A stretch of 64,000 nt of DNA from Melieria omissa (GCA_963971225.1 OZ020268.1:14423032-14487031), one strand, 5' to 3'; counted from the first letter of the stretch, positions 23,225 through 36,429 are shown. Notes: a model not told the origin generated them from the letters alone. A program made the numbers and translations.

Positions 23225-24471
23225 CATAGAAAGAAGATTCATGTCATCGAGAAATTTTTGAAAAATTATTGTAATTATTATCCTTTCATGCCAATGTAAT
23301 CAAGTATGTTGTTTTATAATGGATGGTTGCATTTCTTTGACGATATATTTTTTGGAAATACCAGCCGGCATTGCTTTTTTTTGCCAAAAATTTTTTTACA
23401 GGTTTATGAACCACTGACGGTTTCTGATTGAATAAGAGAATTAAAACGTTTCAGTAATAGTTCAGTGGAGTTCAATCAAAGCCCAATGATCCCCATCTGG
23501 CCTAGAGTCCTTCTATATAGAGAGTAAGAAGTCATCACTTTGCCCAATAAGAGATTGCAAAGTTGTAATACACAAAATATGCAAATGCTTCGAGGAGTAT
23601 ATCTTGGACCAGAGAGATCAAAAGTATTTCAAAAGATCACTCTGACAGATAAACATATGTCGCTCTGAGATACATAGGTTTTGTAGGTGAAATAGTCCTT
23701 GTCTTATGAACCATTAGAGGATTACAATACATCTCGCAGTGCATAGCACCATTTTATTTATTTATTAATTTTAATTTTTTTTTATTTATATTATTATTTA
23801 TTAATTACACTGAGCAACAGCCAAAATTTTTCCGAGTTTTAGTAAACCTTTTCTAAAGGATTTGTGGACGCTGATCACAACTGCGTACTTAGTTTTTTTT
23901 TTTTAGAAAAGTATGGTTTGATTTCAGAAAAAGAATAATGTCGATTTTGTTGCTCTGTGTTATTTATATTATTTATTTATTTTTTTTTTAATTCGGTCTA
24001 TGAGCAAGAGTTCTTACAGACTATAAAAAAACAACATATCCTTACATAATCTGGCGGTTTGAACTAAAGTAAAAGCTTCTAAAAATGTTGGTAACGTCGA
24101 GGTTTAGTGACTTAAGAAAGATCGTTTTGTAGAGCGCAAAATCAATGTACGACGACACAAAGAGTTCATTGAGCTGTAACAAAGCTCTGGGAAGAGGAGT
24201 ATTCAGCGCGTTTTTCATTCTCACGAAGCCAACCTAAAACGGCACAGGATTCCGGAAGAATTTCAGCGGCGGACTAAAATGGATCCTGCCCAGAGGAACA
24301 GGACAATTGACAGCACCATCAACAACATCAAAACGAAAAAAAAGTGCTTTGAAGAGATTTTAAATTCGCTTAAGCCGAATGTAAATCCAAGAATAAATAT
24401 AAATCCAATCAGTTATAACTGAACTTATCATTATTTACAAAGCACTGTGACAGTTTGGTTGGTACAGTTCT
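23225..24471. other. AT-rich non-coding sequence
   Basis: No gene is supported. Long T runs and ATTTATT repeats occur at about 23750-23800 and 23960-23990. The part from about 24150 to 24400 has a more coding-like composition but is broken in all frames; it could be an old retroelement piece, which I cannot identify. Confidence 0.4.
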
Positions 24472-24475
24472 TTAA

Positions 24476-24717
24476 CACTTTCTACTTGGCGTGGATCACC
24501 GTGGTCCACTGGCAAATTCATTTCCCTGGCGACGTAGACCACTAGTGGTCCACAAATGTTTATAATTTTATTTCAAAAACTAACTAACTTACATTTTGTT
24601 GTCTGCCAACAATAACGAAAACAATTGCGCAGTAAAAAAGTGCGGCTATACGCACAACTTGGCATCTCGTGCACGTAATGCGTTGAAACATCGAAAAAAT
24701 GCGCCGGGTAGAACGTG
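24476..24717. mobile_element. TTAA-flanked (piggyBac-type) MITE, family P4
   Basis: The ends read CACTTTCTACTTGGCG on the left and CACGTTCTACCCGGCG on the opposite strand at the right (13 of 16 match), with TTAA at 24472-24475 and 24718-24721. The 242-bp interior contains the palindrome GGACCACTAGTGGTCC-like sequence around 24537-24552 and a related GTGGTCCAC just before it. No coding sequence. Confidence 0.75.
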
Positions 24718-24721
24718 TTAA

Positions 24722-26688
24722 AATCCCTAAGATCTTCACTAGTCCATTTGTGTCTAAACTAATTTTAAATTGACGTTTTTATTTCATTTGATAATCATCT
24801 ACTATTTCAGATCTTAAAAATTTCGACTACGAAATCACCTGTGGTCAGATATTGCTGTGCCAGAAAAAAGTCTGGGTCTTGAAACTGCCACAAACAAAAA
24901 CCTCTCTAAACTGCGCTCAATTGTGTAGCATTTTGAAATTTTAAGTACAGACTCTCTTTTAGTAAAATTTTATTTTAAAGCACCTTTCAACGCAGTTTAC
25001 TGCAATAAAAACCCTAACTTTCCATATGCGAGTAAAAATTCAAGTGAAAATTCTGCCGTTTAACTTCACATTCTTGTTAACAAATTCGCAATTACTTATT
25101 TGCCATCAGCTTCGTTCTGCTTCACATAGTTGAGTAGAAGCCAGAAAGCACTTAACACTCAATTGCACCGGCCATTCTCAATCGCCGACCCGTACACTCT
25201 GACTGGTCCACTTTGCATTAACAGATTTCAATGAATGTACGACGCGCCATTCAATTCATTCACTCCAGCTGAAACAGCAACGGCGGCAGTAGCGAACATT
25301 TCATCAAAGCGATTCCAGCGCAATTGACTAAATTGCAAACGTACATCCACACACACACGCACGCACACACGTACACACAGACACCTGCAAAGAAGCGTAC
25401 AAGCACTCTCGAATTTAACATCACACAACCGACCCGAAGCGGCGGCGGCCATTTCAAAAAGAAAACTGCTACAGCGCATTATGCCAGGTGGGACGGCTGG
25501 GCAGCTGAACGACCGCAGCGCTGGTGTAGGTGGCAAAGTGGCAGAAATCACACAATTCACAAAATGCCAGAACGAAATCAAAGGGCTTGCGGCGCGCACC
25601 AAACGCTGCCCATGGCATCCGCCCGCTTTCCGCCCCGGCAACGTGCGAAGCGTTCAAGTGGCGGCCGGCTGCAATTGTAAATGGTCGGTCGGAGTATTCA
25701 AACTGTTACCAATGCTGACGTGGCTACGTGCTGCTGTTGTTGTTGTTGTTGCTGCTCGACAGGCACAAAAACCGCAAAGCGCCGCTGTTGCTGCTTTGGC
25801 TGCTGTTGATGCCCGAAATGGCGCTGAAGCGCCGCCAATTGAAGGCGACTGTGGCCCACTGAAGGTGGCGGAGCGTTGAGTTTTGTGGAAATTCATTTTA
25901 TTTCTGTGTGTGCACGCAAGCGTGTGGGTGCGGTGTGGGCAGGCCATGTCGAGCGTGAATGTTTATGCGCGCGTGTGCGGGGATTTTTTTGTACAGTCAG
26001 TGCTGTACTTTAAACCGCTAAAACCTCCTCTCGTTCGGATGGTTTACCCTCTGTGTGTGTGAGAGTGTGCTTGCTGAATAAACGTTATGCACTGCAAGTA
26101 CAAAGCAAATAGAAAAAAAATAGAATTTTTGCATTTTAATATATCTGCTGGACTCATAGTTGCAACAGTACACACGCACACACACACACCCACACATAGA
26201 CAGTTGTAGGCAAATAGTTATTTGCAGTGATTGCTTAGGCACAGCTGACTTTGCAAGAGTGCAGCCAACTCATATTTACTCGGCTTAGGCAAATTGCTGG
26301 GAATGACAATTCTAAATGAATTTTTAGCTAAAATTCATGTCACCGCAAACATTTTTGTGTACATATGTAGCCGCAAATGAAAAAAAAGAAGAAGAAGAAA
26401 AAGAAACACTCAAATATGTTATGAGTTATGGTGTTGGCTCTTTTACTGCCATTGTTCAAGTATTACTGGTGTTATTTGTTGTTGCTCAACCTGCCGCCTC
26501 GTACCTGGTATAAGCTGCATTCATATGAGATTCAAGCGACTTGTGGTGTTTTAAAATTTATATTTTCTTAGAATCAACAAAACATTTTCCATTTTTTACA
26601 GAGAACCCAATGAAGCGAAAACAATCGGCTTTATTTAAAAAATTTGAAAATCGATTTTGTCTCAGTTTAGGGCACAAAATCCAACTGA
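24722..26688. other. Non-coding, with a GC-rich block
   Basis: A GC-rich block at about 25200-25950 has open frames on both strands, including an ATG frame at 25481-25879 (+, 132 codons) rich in Ala and Val from a GTT/GCT repeat. None has a recognisable domain, so I do not call a gene. CA tracts lie at about 25350-25380 and 26170-26190. Confidence 0.4.
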
Positions 26689-26691
26689 TAG

Positions 26692-27605
26692 CACCGTGCA
26701 ACAGCATTTTTCACACTGGAAAAATTCCATATGGGCGTGAAACTAGAGGCCAAACATAGTAATACTGCGTACTCAGTTTTTCATTTCTACATCCTTTGTG
26801 CTTTTAAAAGGACCTCAAAATTTTGAAGGAGATAAAAAATAAAAAAAAATATTTAACCTCATTAGAATATGGCGATATGTATATCAAATGAAAGAGAAAA
26901 GGCTTAAGAATTTAAATAAAACTGACTTTTTATCTACTTGTAAAAAAGGATATGAAAAAGGTCCTTTGAAAATTGCAATCCTTTATATCCTTGAAAATTT
27001 ATAACGAATTTTCTTGAAAAGTAAGTATGTTAGAACCCAAAATCTCTTTGATCACGTGTCAAAATTTCATTACTCTAACTTTATTGGTTCGAAAGTTATT
27101 AAAAAAAAGGCGGCAGCTGCAAGTCTAATGAAGCACAAAAATTCTAATTTATTTGCGTATCAGTACTTTAAATAATAAATAGATACAAAATTATTTAAGC
27201 GAGAACAATGAAATTTTGACACGTGATCAAGGCAATTTTGGGTTTTAACATACTTACTTTTCAAGAAAATTCTATATAAATTTTCAAGGATATAAAGGAT
27301 TAAAATTTTCAAAGGACCGTTTTCATATCCTTTTTTTACAAATAGATAAAAAATCAATTTTAATTAAAATCTTTAGCCTTTCCTCTTTCATTTGATACAA
27401 ATATTGCCATATTCAAACGAGGTTAAGTATTTTTTATATTTTTGTAATTTTGTATCCCCTTCAAAATTTTGAAGTCCTTTTAAAAGGACAAAGGATGTAG
27501 AAATGAAAAACTGAGTACGCAGTATTACTATGTTTGGTCTCTAGTTTCACGCCCATATGGAATTTTTCCAGTGTGAAACAATTTTTTCATTTTTCTCGCA
27601 CGGTG
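26692..27605. mobile_element. Long foldback element (two arms of about 400 bp)
   Basis: The outer ends are CACCGTGC (26692-26699) and its complement (27598-27605). The left arm, from TTTCACACTGGAAAAATTCC to about 27090, pairs with the right arm from about 27190 to TTTTTCCAGTGTGAAA. Landmarks such as GGGCGTGAAACTAGAG, ACTGCGTACTCAGTTTTTC, GGATATGAAAA(A/C)GG and TTGATCACGTGTCAAAATTTC occur in mirrored order. The loop is only about 100 bp. The trinucleotide TAG flanks both sides (26689-26691 and 27606-27608), possibly a target duplication. There is no protein; a transcript would fold into a near-perfect hairpin. Confidence 0.88.
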
Positions 27606-27608
27606 TAG

Positions 27609-30600
27609 TATTCAACTTATTCATTCATGCATTCCAGAATTATTAAGCGTTTCGTAATCATTAATCTGCTTCAACATATTTTCCTTGCATATTTTTCAAA
27701 TTGAAGAGTTCACTCAATTACAAACCAAAAAAAATTTACAAAAAAAACTACAAATAGAACAAAAAATGAAAACAAAGCAATCCCAACTCTCTTGCATTCC
27801 GCAGCTATTATGTGTTGGCCCCCACTCATTAGCACCAGTTGGGCTAATTTGGCAAACAGCAGACAGCGCCTTAAAAAGCTCAGCATTCTTTGTCGCCGCC
27901 ACCAACGCCAACGCCAACGCCAACGCCATCAACAGAAAATCACCCAAAAGGAAAATAAACAAATCAGCATTAATGTCCGTCTGGATGGCTGTCTGTCTCG
28001 CTTACATTACTTCCACTCACTACTAGCAGTGAAAACAACAACAATTGCTTTACAAAATGGAAAGAATCGTAGTATCCAAGAAGGGCTTAATGGACTTTCA
28101 GTTGCTGTTGAAAGCAAAGCTGATTGTGTTTGTGTGTGGGTTGCTGTGTGTGCGTGTCTGTGTCTGTGTCTGTGGGAGTGTCGAATGCGATGAACTAAGC
28201 GACAAATTCAATTTTGTTAATTTAACACATAAATTCACAGTCACACCGGCTTAACAGCAACAACAAATACAACAATAACAACAACAATAGGAGCAGCAAA
28301 TGCAAAAGAAACCTCCCAGCCTATCGAGCAACGACAGCAAGAATTGGGCATAGAAAAGGTTCAAATATGACTGAGCACCCGAAACGGGCAAAGCAAAGCA
28401 AAGCACAGCAAGTCGAAAAACAGCGACAAAAATAAGAGCAAAAAGCAAACAAGCGAACAAAGCGCAAGCGGCGAAAAAGCGAATGAATAGCAGCGGAAAC
28501 TTTAGGGGCGGCGGCGGTTTATGGGGAAGCAAAATCAGCCTCATGCAGAGAAATCCTTTGCTTGAAGTGACACTCCGAGCCGGATATCGGCGCTGACACT
28601 GGATTAGAGCGGAAAAAGCAGCGCGCGACGACCGACGCACGGGTCGCTGCTTTTCAAGTGTGGGTCGAAGTGCTGCGCTGCTTGAGTGATTTTTGTTGCT
28701 CGTTTCCCAAATGTGAATGCCAACAAATGCTGGCTGCAATTTAAATTTCACTTGTTTGTTTTTGTTTTTGTTTTGTTTTCGAAAGGTCCTTTAAAGTATT
28801 ATCGCTTTTGTTTTTTTTTGCTATAAAAAAAGCAGAAAATAAAACCAAAATATTAAATACAAAACAAATAAAACACAGCAAAGCAATCGAATGTCAAATG
28901 GCGCGTTTTTCGCAAAGTGTGCTCGCACACATACACATATACTTAATAGTGTGTTTGTGTGCGTGTGCAATGAAATGTGAAAATCGCTGCGAAAATTGTG
29001 CTGCCGGAAATGAACTCTAAAAACTTGAAAGCACTCGTCAAGCTGCTATGTGCACGTGCGCCAGTATGTGTGTCCCAGATGTGCGGTTAAAAAAGTGCAA
29101 AAAGCAGCAAAACATAAACGAAATTGGAGCATAGGAAAAAAAGTATTTGATATGTATTTTCGCTTATTGCAACTTTTATGCGGTGATAAGAATTGCGCGG
29201 CACGGCAGTGACACTAAGCCTGAAATAAAGCAACAAGACACACAACGCAATAAATTGTAGCAATGATCGGCGCTACTAAAAAAATTCCAAACCTTTTGTG
29301 CTCATAAGTGAAACCAAACCGAGTTTCCTACTATCTGCTGGCCTCAAGCGGCTGCAATTATGAGCCAGCAACACAAAGCAGCAGCGCCAAATCAAACTAA
29401 ACATTAACAAAAAAAATACAAAAAGAATGCCCAGGCGACAAACTGCAGCCGAGCCCCAACTTTAATGAAACACACAAGAAACTTTTGCCTTTTCGCTTAG
29501 ATAAAAGCAACGAGCAGCAGATTTGTGCGGCATAAATTTCGTTGCTATGTCGACGAGCAAATGCTGCGGCAGTACAACTAGAAGTCAGCTGCTGCGGCGA
29601 GGAGGGAAACTTTACTTAACTGCTTAGTTTGCATAGCAGCAGTGGCAGTGTCTCTGTCTCTGTCTGTGGCTGTGGCGATGGCAGTTGCCGTTTTGATCAA
29701 ATTTGCACCAAACTTTATGCTGCTTCGCCTAAGAATTGCATTAAATGCTTTTTTATTTGTTTTGTGCACACTTAACTCGTTGCCTTGACGACGGCAGGCA
29801 GAGCAAACTCAACCAAAAAACCTAAAGTGCAATTAATGCAGAGAGAAAATTAAATAGCAACGCCGCTTAGTTTGTTTGAGTTTGAGAGATGTGCGGCGAA
29901 AAATGTCTGCGTGCGCTTGGTGCAGAGAAACAAATACATGCGCACGCTCACACACACACACACACATACAAAAATTGTACATAAATATGTACATTGGCAA
30001 TGGGGCTTGAAACCTTACGACGACTATTGTTTGACAACGTCTGGCACTTTGCTCTCTTCTACTTTCTCCACTTTTTCGCACTGTACGTGATTCAGCTATG
30101 AGAAAAGTTGAAATGAAATTTGCACTTTACGCCGCACAACATAAGTGATTTTTTTCATTTGCTCGTTTTAATATTTGCACAGTTTACGCCCCCTATGCGT
30201 AATTTTGTGTCTGTGTGTGTGCAGTTTTGTCCATCCAGACCAACTGCGCCAACTAAATCCGCACAACAATCCCCACTGACGCATTGCAATATGTCGCGCA
30301 TACGCCACGTTGTGCGTACGTCCGCTGTTAACGTTCCGCTGCATTCATTACAAGAAATAATGCATTCCAATGCTTTTAATGCTCGTTACTCATTGCTTTA
30401 TAGCTGCGCCGACAAGTAACTGCAACTACTGCGTCAACGGTCTGGCGAGCGTTGAGGTTTGCACTCATCACAAGCGATGTAAATAAAAGTGGCAGCATAT
30501 AAATGCACTTTAATTAAATTTGTAATCTTCTGCACACTGGCTGATAATGTTGGCTTTGCTGTTGCCGCAGTGCTGCCGACACAATACAGGGTGCAACCAC

Positions 30601-31150
30601 TGCAACTGACCAATTGCGGTGAGAGCTGAGAAGGAAAATATTTAAGAGATGACTGCAGCTATTTGAAGAGGGATGTCATAAAATTCTACAAGGAGGATTT
30701 TAAATTACATGATCCATAAAAGAGGAATTTACTTTGACAACGAAAACCTCAACTTGTCCTTTTGACTTTTGAGCCATTGCAGTGCGTTCAAGGGGACGAT
30801 TGCTGTCATGCTTGAAGCTCCTGACACATGTCCTAATGGCATCTTGGACTGGACACGGGATTGTTAACCAGCTATGATTACACCTATGCTGGTTACCAGA
30901 TTACAGGAACATTGAGAACTAACGCGGAGACCTAAGTCGTTAGACACCACGAAGCAAATCTTTTAAGAATGAATGAATGAATCTGTTAGTGAATGAATTG
31001 GATAAGTTAATTTGGCCATCTTGACTCTCCACGTCTAAATTGATAGCCAGTGTTACCTCTATCCTTATGACTCAAAAAAGCGTAAACAAGAAAACGAAAG
31101 CACCTCCTACTTGGCATCACAAAGTGTAAAGTGTAAGTGTAAACAAATTC
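27609..31150. other. Unique non-coding sequence
   Basis: No gene is supported. A CCAACG hexamer repeat lies at about 27899-27930. A CAACAA repeat at about 28256-28300 causes a long Cys-rich minus-strand frame that starts with GTG, which I reject. A CA run sits at about 29948-29966. From about 30590 to 31140 the sequence looks like a decayed repeat. Confidence 0.45.
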
Positions 31151-31900
31151 TTAACCCGTAGTTTACCGGTAGATTTAGCTTTTCAAAAATATGAAAAGCA
31201 CATTTTAATTATTTCCCGATTGAAGTGCTTTTCGTCTAAGTTTGAAGTGAAAAGGACCAATAAATCGTGTTTCTCCATACCAACTGTTAACCCTTTGTTG
31301 ACCCCGTTAGATTTTGTTTTTCAAAAAAGTGAAAAACACATGTCAAATTATTTCTCACTAAGAGTACTTTCACCAAGTTTGAAGTCCGTGGCCTCATTAA
31401 TTCATGTTTTTTACAGTTTCGCCAAACTTTTAACCGGCCGTTGACCCCGCCCGATTTTAATATTCGGAAAAAATGAAAAACACGTATCAAGTTATTTTAC
31501 ATTTGAAGTACTTTCACCAAGTTTGAAGTCAAAAGGCTCAAAAAAACTGTTTCTCCATACATACTTTTAACCCGTCGTTGACCCAGTTAGATTTCGATTT
31601 TGAAAATAATGAGAAACGCGTGTATATTTTTTTTTTATTTCAAGTATGTTTACAATTTTTGAGGTCAATAGGCCTATCTGTTCATGTTTTTTTCGAGTCT
31701 ACTCTTAAAGAAATCTTAACCCATTATTGGTCCATTTCAATTTTGACTTTCGAAAAATTATAAAATACGAATTATTTTTGATTTAGAGTATTTTCAGGAA
31801 GTTCGAAATCAATATGTTTCTCAAATCACTTTTCTTCATACAACACCTTAACACATGTTTTGTCCCTTTACACCCCGAATTTCAAAAAATCCCGTCTTAA
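31151..31900. repeat. Tandem array, unit about 140 bp, five to six copies
   Basis: Each unit begins TTAACC(C/G)...TTGACC and continues with GATTT...CGAAAA/GTGAAAAAC, then GTACTTTCACCAAGTTTGAAGT and TTTCTCCATAC. The TTAAC starts lie at about 31151, 31287, 31430, 31567, 31716 and 31848, giving periods of 136, 143, 137, 149 and 132 bp. The units have diverged, so the array is old. It is non-coding and directly joins the dispersed repeat on its right. Confidence 0.85.
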
Positions 31901-31904
31901 AATG

Positions 31905-32875
31905 TATCTACAGTTTAAATTTCATGTTTGTAGCTTCAGCGGTTTGGGCTGAGCGATGATGAATCAATCAATCAATCAATCAGTCAGTCAGTTAGAGAAA
32001 ACAATCTATGTATATAAAAATGGAGGCGGTACCACGCCCTCTTGTCCAATGCTCACAACTTTCTTCTATTCGAATTATGCTACCAAGTGGAAAGTTCGTA
32101 CCAAGTTTCACTGATGTGAGTGTACTGCATAACTGTTGGATTATAAAAAATGTGCCACGCCCCTTGACCAACGCCGATCAAATCTCATCAGTAGAATGAC
32201 ACATCTATGAAACGACGGTGCACCAATGCATTTCAATGCTGTGCGATTTACAATGCCGCAGCTATTCCACTCAAGAGAATTGAACTGTATGGGCGGTGCC
32301 ACGCCTTGTTAAATACCCGCCTCATTCGCTCTGCCGAAAGATATGATTAAATGGTAGGTTCATACCAAGTTTCATTGATGTACGACTTACAGTTCTGCTG
32401 CATAAAAAATGTGCCACGCCCCTTTTCCAACGCCCATAAAATTTTAACAGTAAAATTACACATCTATGAAACTACACCAATCCATCATCTATGACCATCT
32501 ATGACGGTACACCAAATTTAAATGCAGTGCGACTTACAACTCCGAAGCTATTCCATTTAAAAGATTTGAGCTGTATGGGTGGTGCCACACCCCTTTGTTC
32601 AAGACCCACCCCGTTCCTTCTATTGAAGGACATGGTTAAATAGTAAGTTTGTACCAAATTTAATTGATGTGTGACTTATGGTTCCAAAGTTATTGTCTAA
32701 AAATATATTCTGGTGGTGCCACGCCCCGTTTTCTCGACTTTTCTTTTCTCCTAAACCTTTACGTAACAATTTCAAACAAACCCGCCGAAGGAAGTATCCA
32801 AGTTGGTCCAGCCGTTCTCGAGTGATAAGCAGTCGAACGGACCACGTTTCATTTTTATATATAAGTATAGATGAC
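31905..32875 (+). repeat. Dispersed repeat with internal tandem units, copy 1
   Basis: It starts with a (CAAT)n run (31961-31992). It then carries repeated modules: GCGGT(A/G)CCACGCCC..., ACCAAGTTTCA(C/T)TGATGT, AATGTGCCACGCCCCTT and CATCTATGAA. These recur at about 280-300 bp intervals and in the repeat at 59080-59880. The right end, CCAGCCGTTCTCGAG to TATATATAAG, resembles the 3' tail of degenerate insect retroelements, but I see no coding domain and cannot name the family. Confidence 0.6.
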
Positions 32876-35538
32876 TAAACGATGTTACTAAAGTTGAATA
32901 TAAATCGTCTATCAGCAGCAGCTTAGTATGTATGACACCCATTCAAGTTTGCTAGACACATTTCACGACAAGACATTAATATGCTCTACCAAGTCCTTCA
33001 ATAATTGTCAACTCCTTCAATCATTCTTAAGATCTTCTTGATGACCACTCTGACTTCTTATTTTTATTAAATTTTTACGCCCTTTAATCATTAAGTATGT
33101 TTACTGCTCAGACCCACTAGATACCTTCCCATCTATTCGACTCCTCAGACTCTTCTCCTTTTTATAATCAACATCCCCGGAGACGTGGCGGCCTGCGCCA
33201 TCCTGCGACAGCTGCAACCATTCGCAGCTTCTTGACCGACTTGCTGTTTGTCACTTGGTCGCCTGCTACTTGCTGGCCGCTGCCCATCGTCTCTCTTCTG
33301 TCATCTGTCGACCGTTGACTGTCGCTGGTGCCAGTGCAGTTGCTGTCAGTGTTGGTAATATTTCACACCCCTTTCGTTGCGCTGCGTTTCGTTTGGCTTC
33401 ACTTTGAGATTGAATTTGCAGCCACTGTCAGATATGAAATTTTCTCGTTTTCTGCTTTTCGGTTCATCGTTTTTTTTTCAGCTGCGTTTGTTGATGTAAT
33501 TTGACGATAAGATGGTCGACGACTCGCGCTGCCAAGTGCTGGCTTTGGCGGCAGCGATTGTTGTCAGTGTGTACGTTTTAATTTTTCATTCTTTACGCTG
33601 TGGCCGTCGCACTCGTCGGCCTGTGTTGTTCTAGCCTGCTGCGCTTTTGATCGTAATTATGCTTTCTGCTGGTGTGCACATTGAAAAATGAAAAGTACCA
33701 ACTGAATGTTGCTCGCTTTTGTTGTTGTTGTTGGTGTCTCCGCTGCCTTGTGAATTGTCTGCTGTTGCCGCTTTGTTTGTGTGTGCCGTTGTCTTACTTT
33801 TAAATTAACTGCGTTGCCAGGATTACAGTTGACAACGACAGCTGACGGCCGGCGAAGTAGAATTTTGAATTGTGGCAATTAATTTTAATCGCACGCAAAA
33901 ACTTTTCAAATCTTAATTTAGATACTTAAGCGTGCCGAGCTGCCAGAAAAGGATGAATAATTCTGCAAGCAGTGCCACATGAATGGCGAAGGAAGTTGTG
34001 ACTTGGAAGTTTTCCACTTTTGCTGCTATGAATATTTTTTTTAGCAACCTAATTACTTCCTTTAATTGAATGAAGTAAATTATGCACTGCAACAATGCTA
34101 TGCGCAGCAACCCGTTCAAGTCGACGACTTCATTATTGTCAGACAGTCAAATGGTTGTGCTCTGTGAGTGAGTGGCAAATTTATGGCTACTTGAAATATT
34201 GAATTTTTAATGGGTTGTAACTAGTTGCAGTCTGTTCAGATTGAGAAACTTATCAGTCGAAGTTGAAATTCCCATATCGAGTTGATTTTCTTTATGTCGC
34301 ATATTGACAGTTCTACCTCTTTCCTTCAGTGCATAACCACGACACGGTAAAAGTGTAGTTTAAAGTATGAATTCAGAATCCACAGCTTATAATCTGCTTT
34401 TATGCCAAATATTCATTGTTTAGTGAATGTGTCTGTTTTACAACTTCTCTCACTATTTTCATTTGATTTCCGGTCCTCCCACCAAAACGATTGCACTCCC
34501 AGCCACACATACTAAACGCTAATAATTCGAAGCGCTTACAAATCGTTTGGCACTCATACGCCATGTGGCACAACCCGCAACCTTATCTGCAAAGCGCTGG
34601 TGCAACAATTTCGACAACTTCTTGTCGATGTCGTCATGCAGCATTTGTACTCAATGCAAAATACTGAAATAGCACTGCTTATCTCTACAAATCCACCCTG
34701 CACGCTTCACTCTCTCCCCGTCTTTCTCTTCCTTCAGCTGCTTGGCTGCACAAGGCGGCATCTTTTGGCAGCCAGCGCAGCGCATGCAAATACCTCGAAT
34801 TCCTCACTTTCTTGTGTTAAGTTTAGAAAACGCTCATACACTGCACTCTAGTAGAGCGCTTTATAAACACAACAACAACAATAAAAACAACTGTAGTATT
34901 TGTTTTCGCAAACATTTGCGAATTTTTCGAATAGCTGCAGCGCCACAGCCAAAGGGGGAAAAATACTGCCCGCGCAGCATAACTGAAATAACCAACATCG
35001 ATGCCATATCGCTGCAACTTACTCGTATGTCAGTTGACTTTTTTGTTTTTCTGCACATTTTGTTTGAGTTTACGCCACCGACGAGGCACATTGTCCACTG
35101 ACTGTGGCCAACTGCAGAATTGCTTTTGAAATAGTTTTGTGTTAAGACAACAGCAGCATCAACTCTTTCCAGCACGTAGTGAAGTTGTTATAACAACAAC
35201 AGCAACTACAATGGAATGAATGGTTTTCTTTTTTCTTTGGTTTTTATGCCTCAGTGGTCAATGTTTTGCGAAAGTTTTTGCATATAAATTGCAGCTGGAG
35301 AAAAGAGAACAAATTTGTGAATCAACACAAATGTATGCAAATTGTTTAGCTATTTAGAACTATCAGCTTAAAGAAAATTACTTGATTTTTGAAAAGAATC
35401 AAACTGAAGAAAGGCAGTCATGTACACACATACATATACATCTGTAATCTATGTGCGTATGTGCGTATGATTTTATAGAGAAGACGATTGGCAAAGTGTG
35501 AGGCTTTCACTTTTAGTTGAAAAATACTTTCGTTTGGT
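32876..35538. other. Unique non-coding sequence
   Basis: No gene is supported. A C/T-rich part (about 32960-33180) is followed by GC-richer DNA (33180-33900) with GTT repeats, then mixed sequence. Copy 2 of the 18-bp motif lies at 34551-34568. Confidence 0.45.
34551..34568 (+). promoter_or_regulatory. Copy 2 of recurring 18-bp motif
   Basis: CACTCATACGCCATGTGG matches the consensus at all ten positions of CACTCATACG, with variation in the 3' half. Confidence 0.45.
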
Positions 35539-35660
35539 CAGTGGCGCACACACTTGATTTCATTTGGGGGGAGGAACACCAACTTTTTGAAACTATATGT
35601 GACACCCAAAATGTTTATAACAAACAGAACATTCATTCATTCGGTATTTGCTAACTAACT
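35539..35660 (+). repeat. Isolated left end of a hAT-like element
   Basis: CAGTGGCGCACACACTTGA, then a TTTGGGGGG run, closely resembles the ends of the hAT-like element at 11553-14867. I found no matching right end and no 8-bp duplicate, so this is probably a truncated copy. The right limit is approximate. Confidence 0.5.
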
Positions 35661-35732
35661 CCTAAGCTGAGCCATCCATCTATCTATCAATCAATAAGCA
35701 TGTAAGTATAGTATTGGTTAGTGATAACTTAA

Positions 35733-36249
35733 TCCTTTCGACCCCGAAATGTACCCTGTGTCTCAGTATTACTTTTTGGTATTTAAATCATGAAACACTT
35801 ATGAAGACTAAGAAGTGTGCACACGACATTTAAAATCGCCAGAAGAATTCTAGAGCTATTTTACTTTTGAAAAATTTTCGCTTAAAACGGGTTAAATAAA
35901 TCTTGGGTCAATATTTTTAATTACAGAAAATTTATTTATAATTTATGAAAAAATACAAAATTATCACTTTTTGATTTATTTAATTTCTTTTATAATAAAA
36001 GGGGTATTGATCAAACTCGCCCAATTCGTAGACTTCAATTAGAACACAAACTTTTCCTGATATCGCTGAAAATTATTGGAAATTATTTTGAGGATAATAG
36101 TAAAATTTTTGTAATTTGCTTTTAATTTACTTCTAAAATTATTAATTTGTTGGTGCCTACTTAAATCAAACCCATGAATCAATCGAAGCTTTTGCTATAA
36201 GATGACAAATAGGAGAAGTTGCTCTCAGGCAACTTTGGGGTCGAAAGGT
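35733..36249 (-). mobile_element. TTAA-flanked (piggyBac-type) MITE, family P1, complete copy
   Basis: It is inverted relative to the copy at 53930-54452. The left end is TCCTTTCGACCCCGAAATG (first base mutated from C) after TTAA at 35729-35732. The right end is CAACTTTGGGGTCGAAAGG plus one mutated base, before TTAA at 36250-36253. It is 517 bp and non-coding. Orientation is given relative to the 53930 copy. Confidence 0.87.
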
Positions 36250-36411
36250 TTAAAAATGCTTTTCTGACACCATTAACAGAAAACTGCGCCTCTTCGATTG
36301 CGCCTCTTTCTCTGCTGAGTTTTTCTCCCTCCACTTTGACACAAGTTTTACCTCCACAAATCCACATTGCCACATTGAGGCTCATTCGAGTTTGTGTAAA
36401 AGAATTAATAT

Positions 36412-36429
36412 CACTCATACGCCTCGTTG
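36412..36429 (+). promoter_or_regulatory. Copy 3 of recurring 18-bp motif
   Basis: CACTCATACGCCTCGTTG has one difference from the commonest form. It lies 160 bp right of the P1 MITE and outside it. Confidence 0.5.

Noticed and set aside
25481..25879. 132-codon plus-strand ATG frame in a GC-rich block
   Set aside because: GC-rich DNA gives open frames on both strands here, and the Val/Ala run comes from a GTT/GCT repeat.
28251..28751. 166-codon minus-strand open frame with a Cys-rich tail
   Set aside because: It has no ATG at its start (GTG), and the tail is the translation of a CAACAA repeat on the other strand.
31151..31900. Regularly spaced repeats considered as a CRISPR-like array
   Set aside because: The units are about 140 bp, diverged throughout and without short conserved repeats separated by unique spacers, and the genome is that of an animal.
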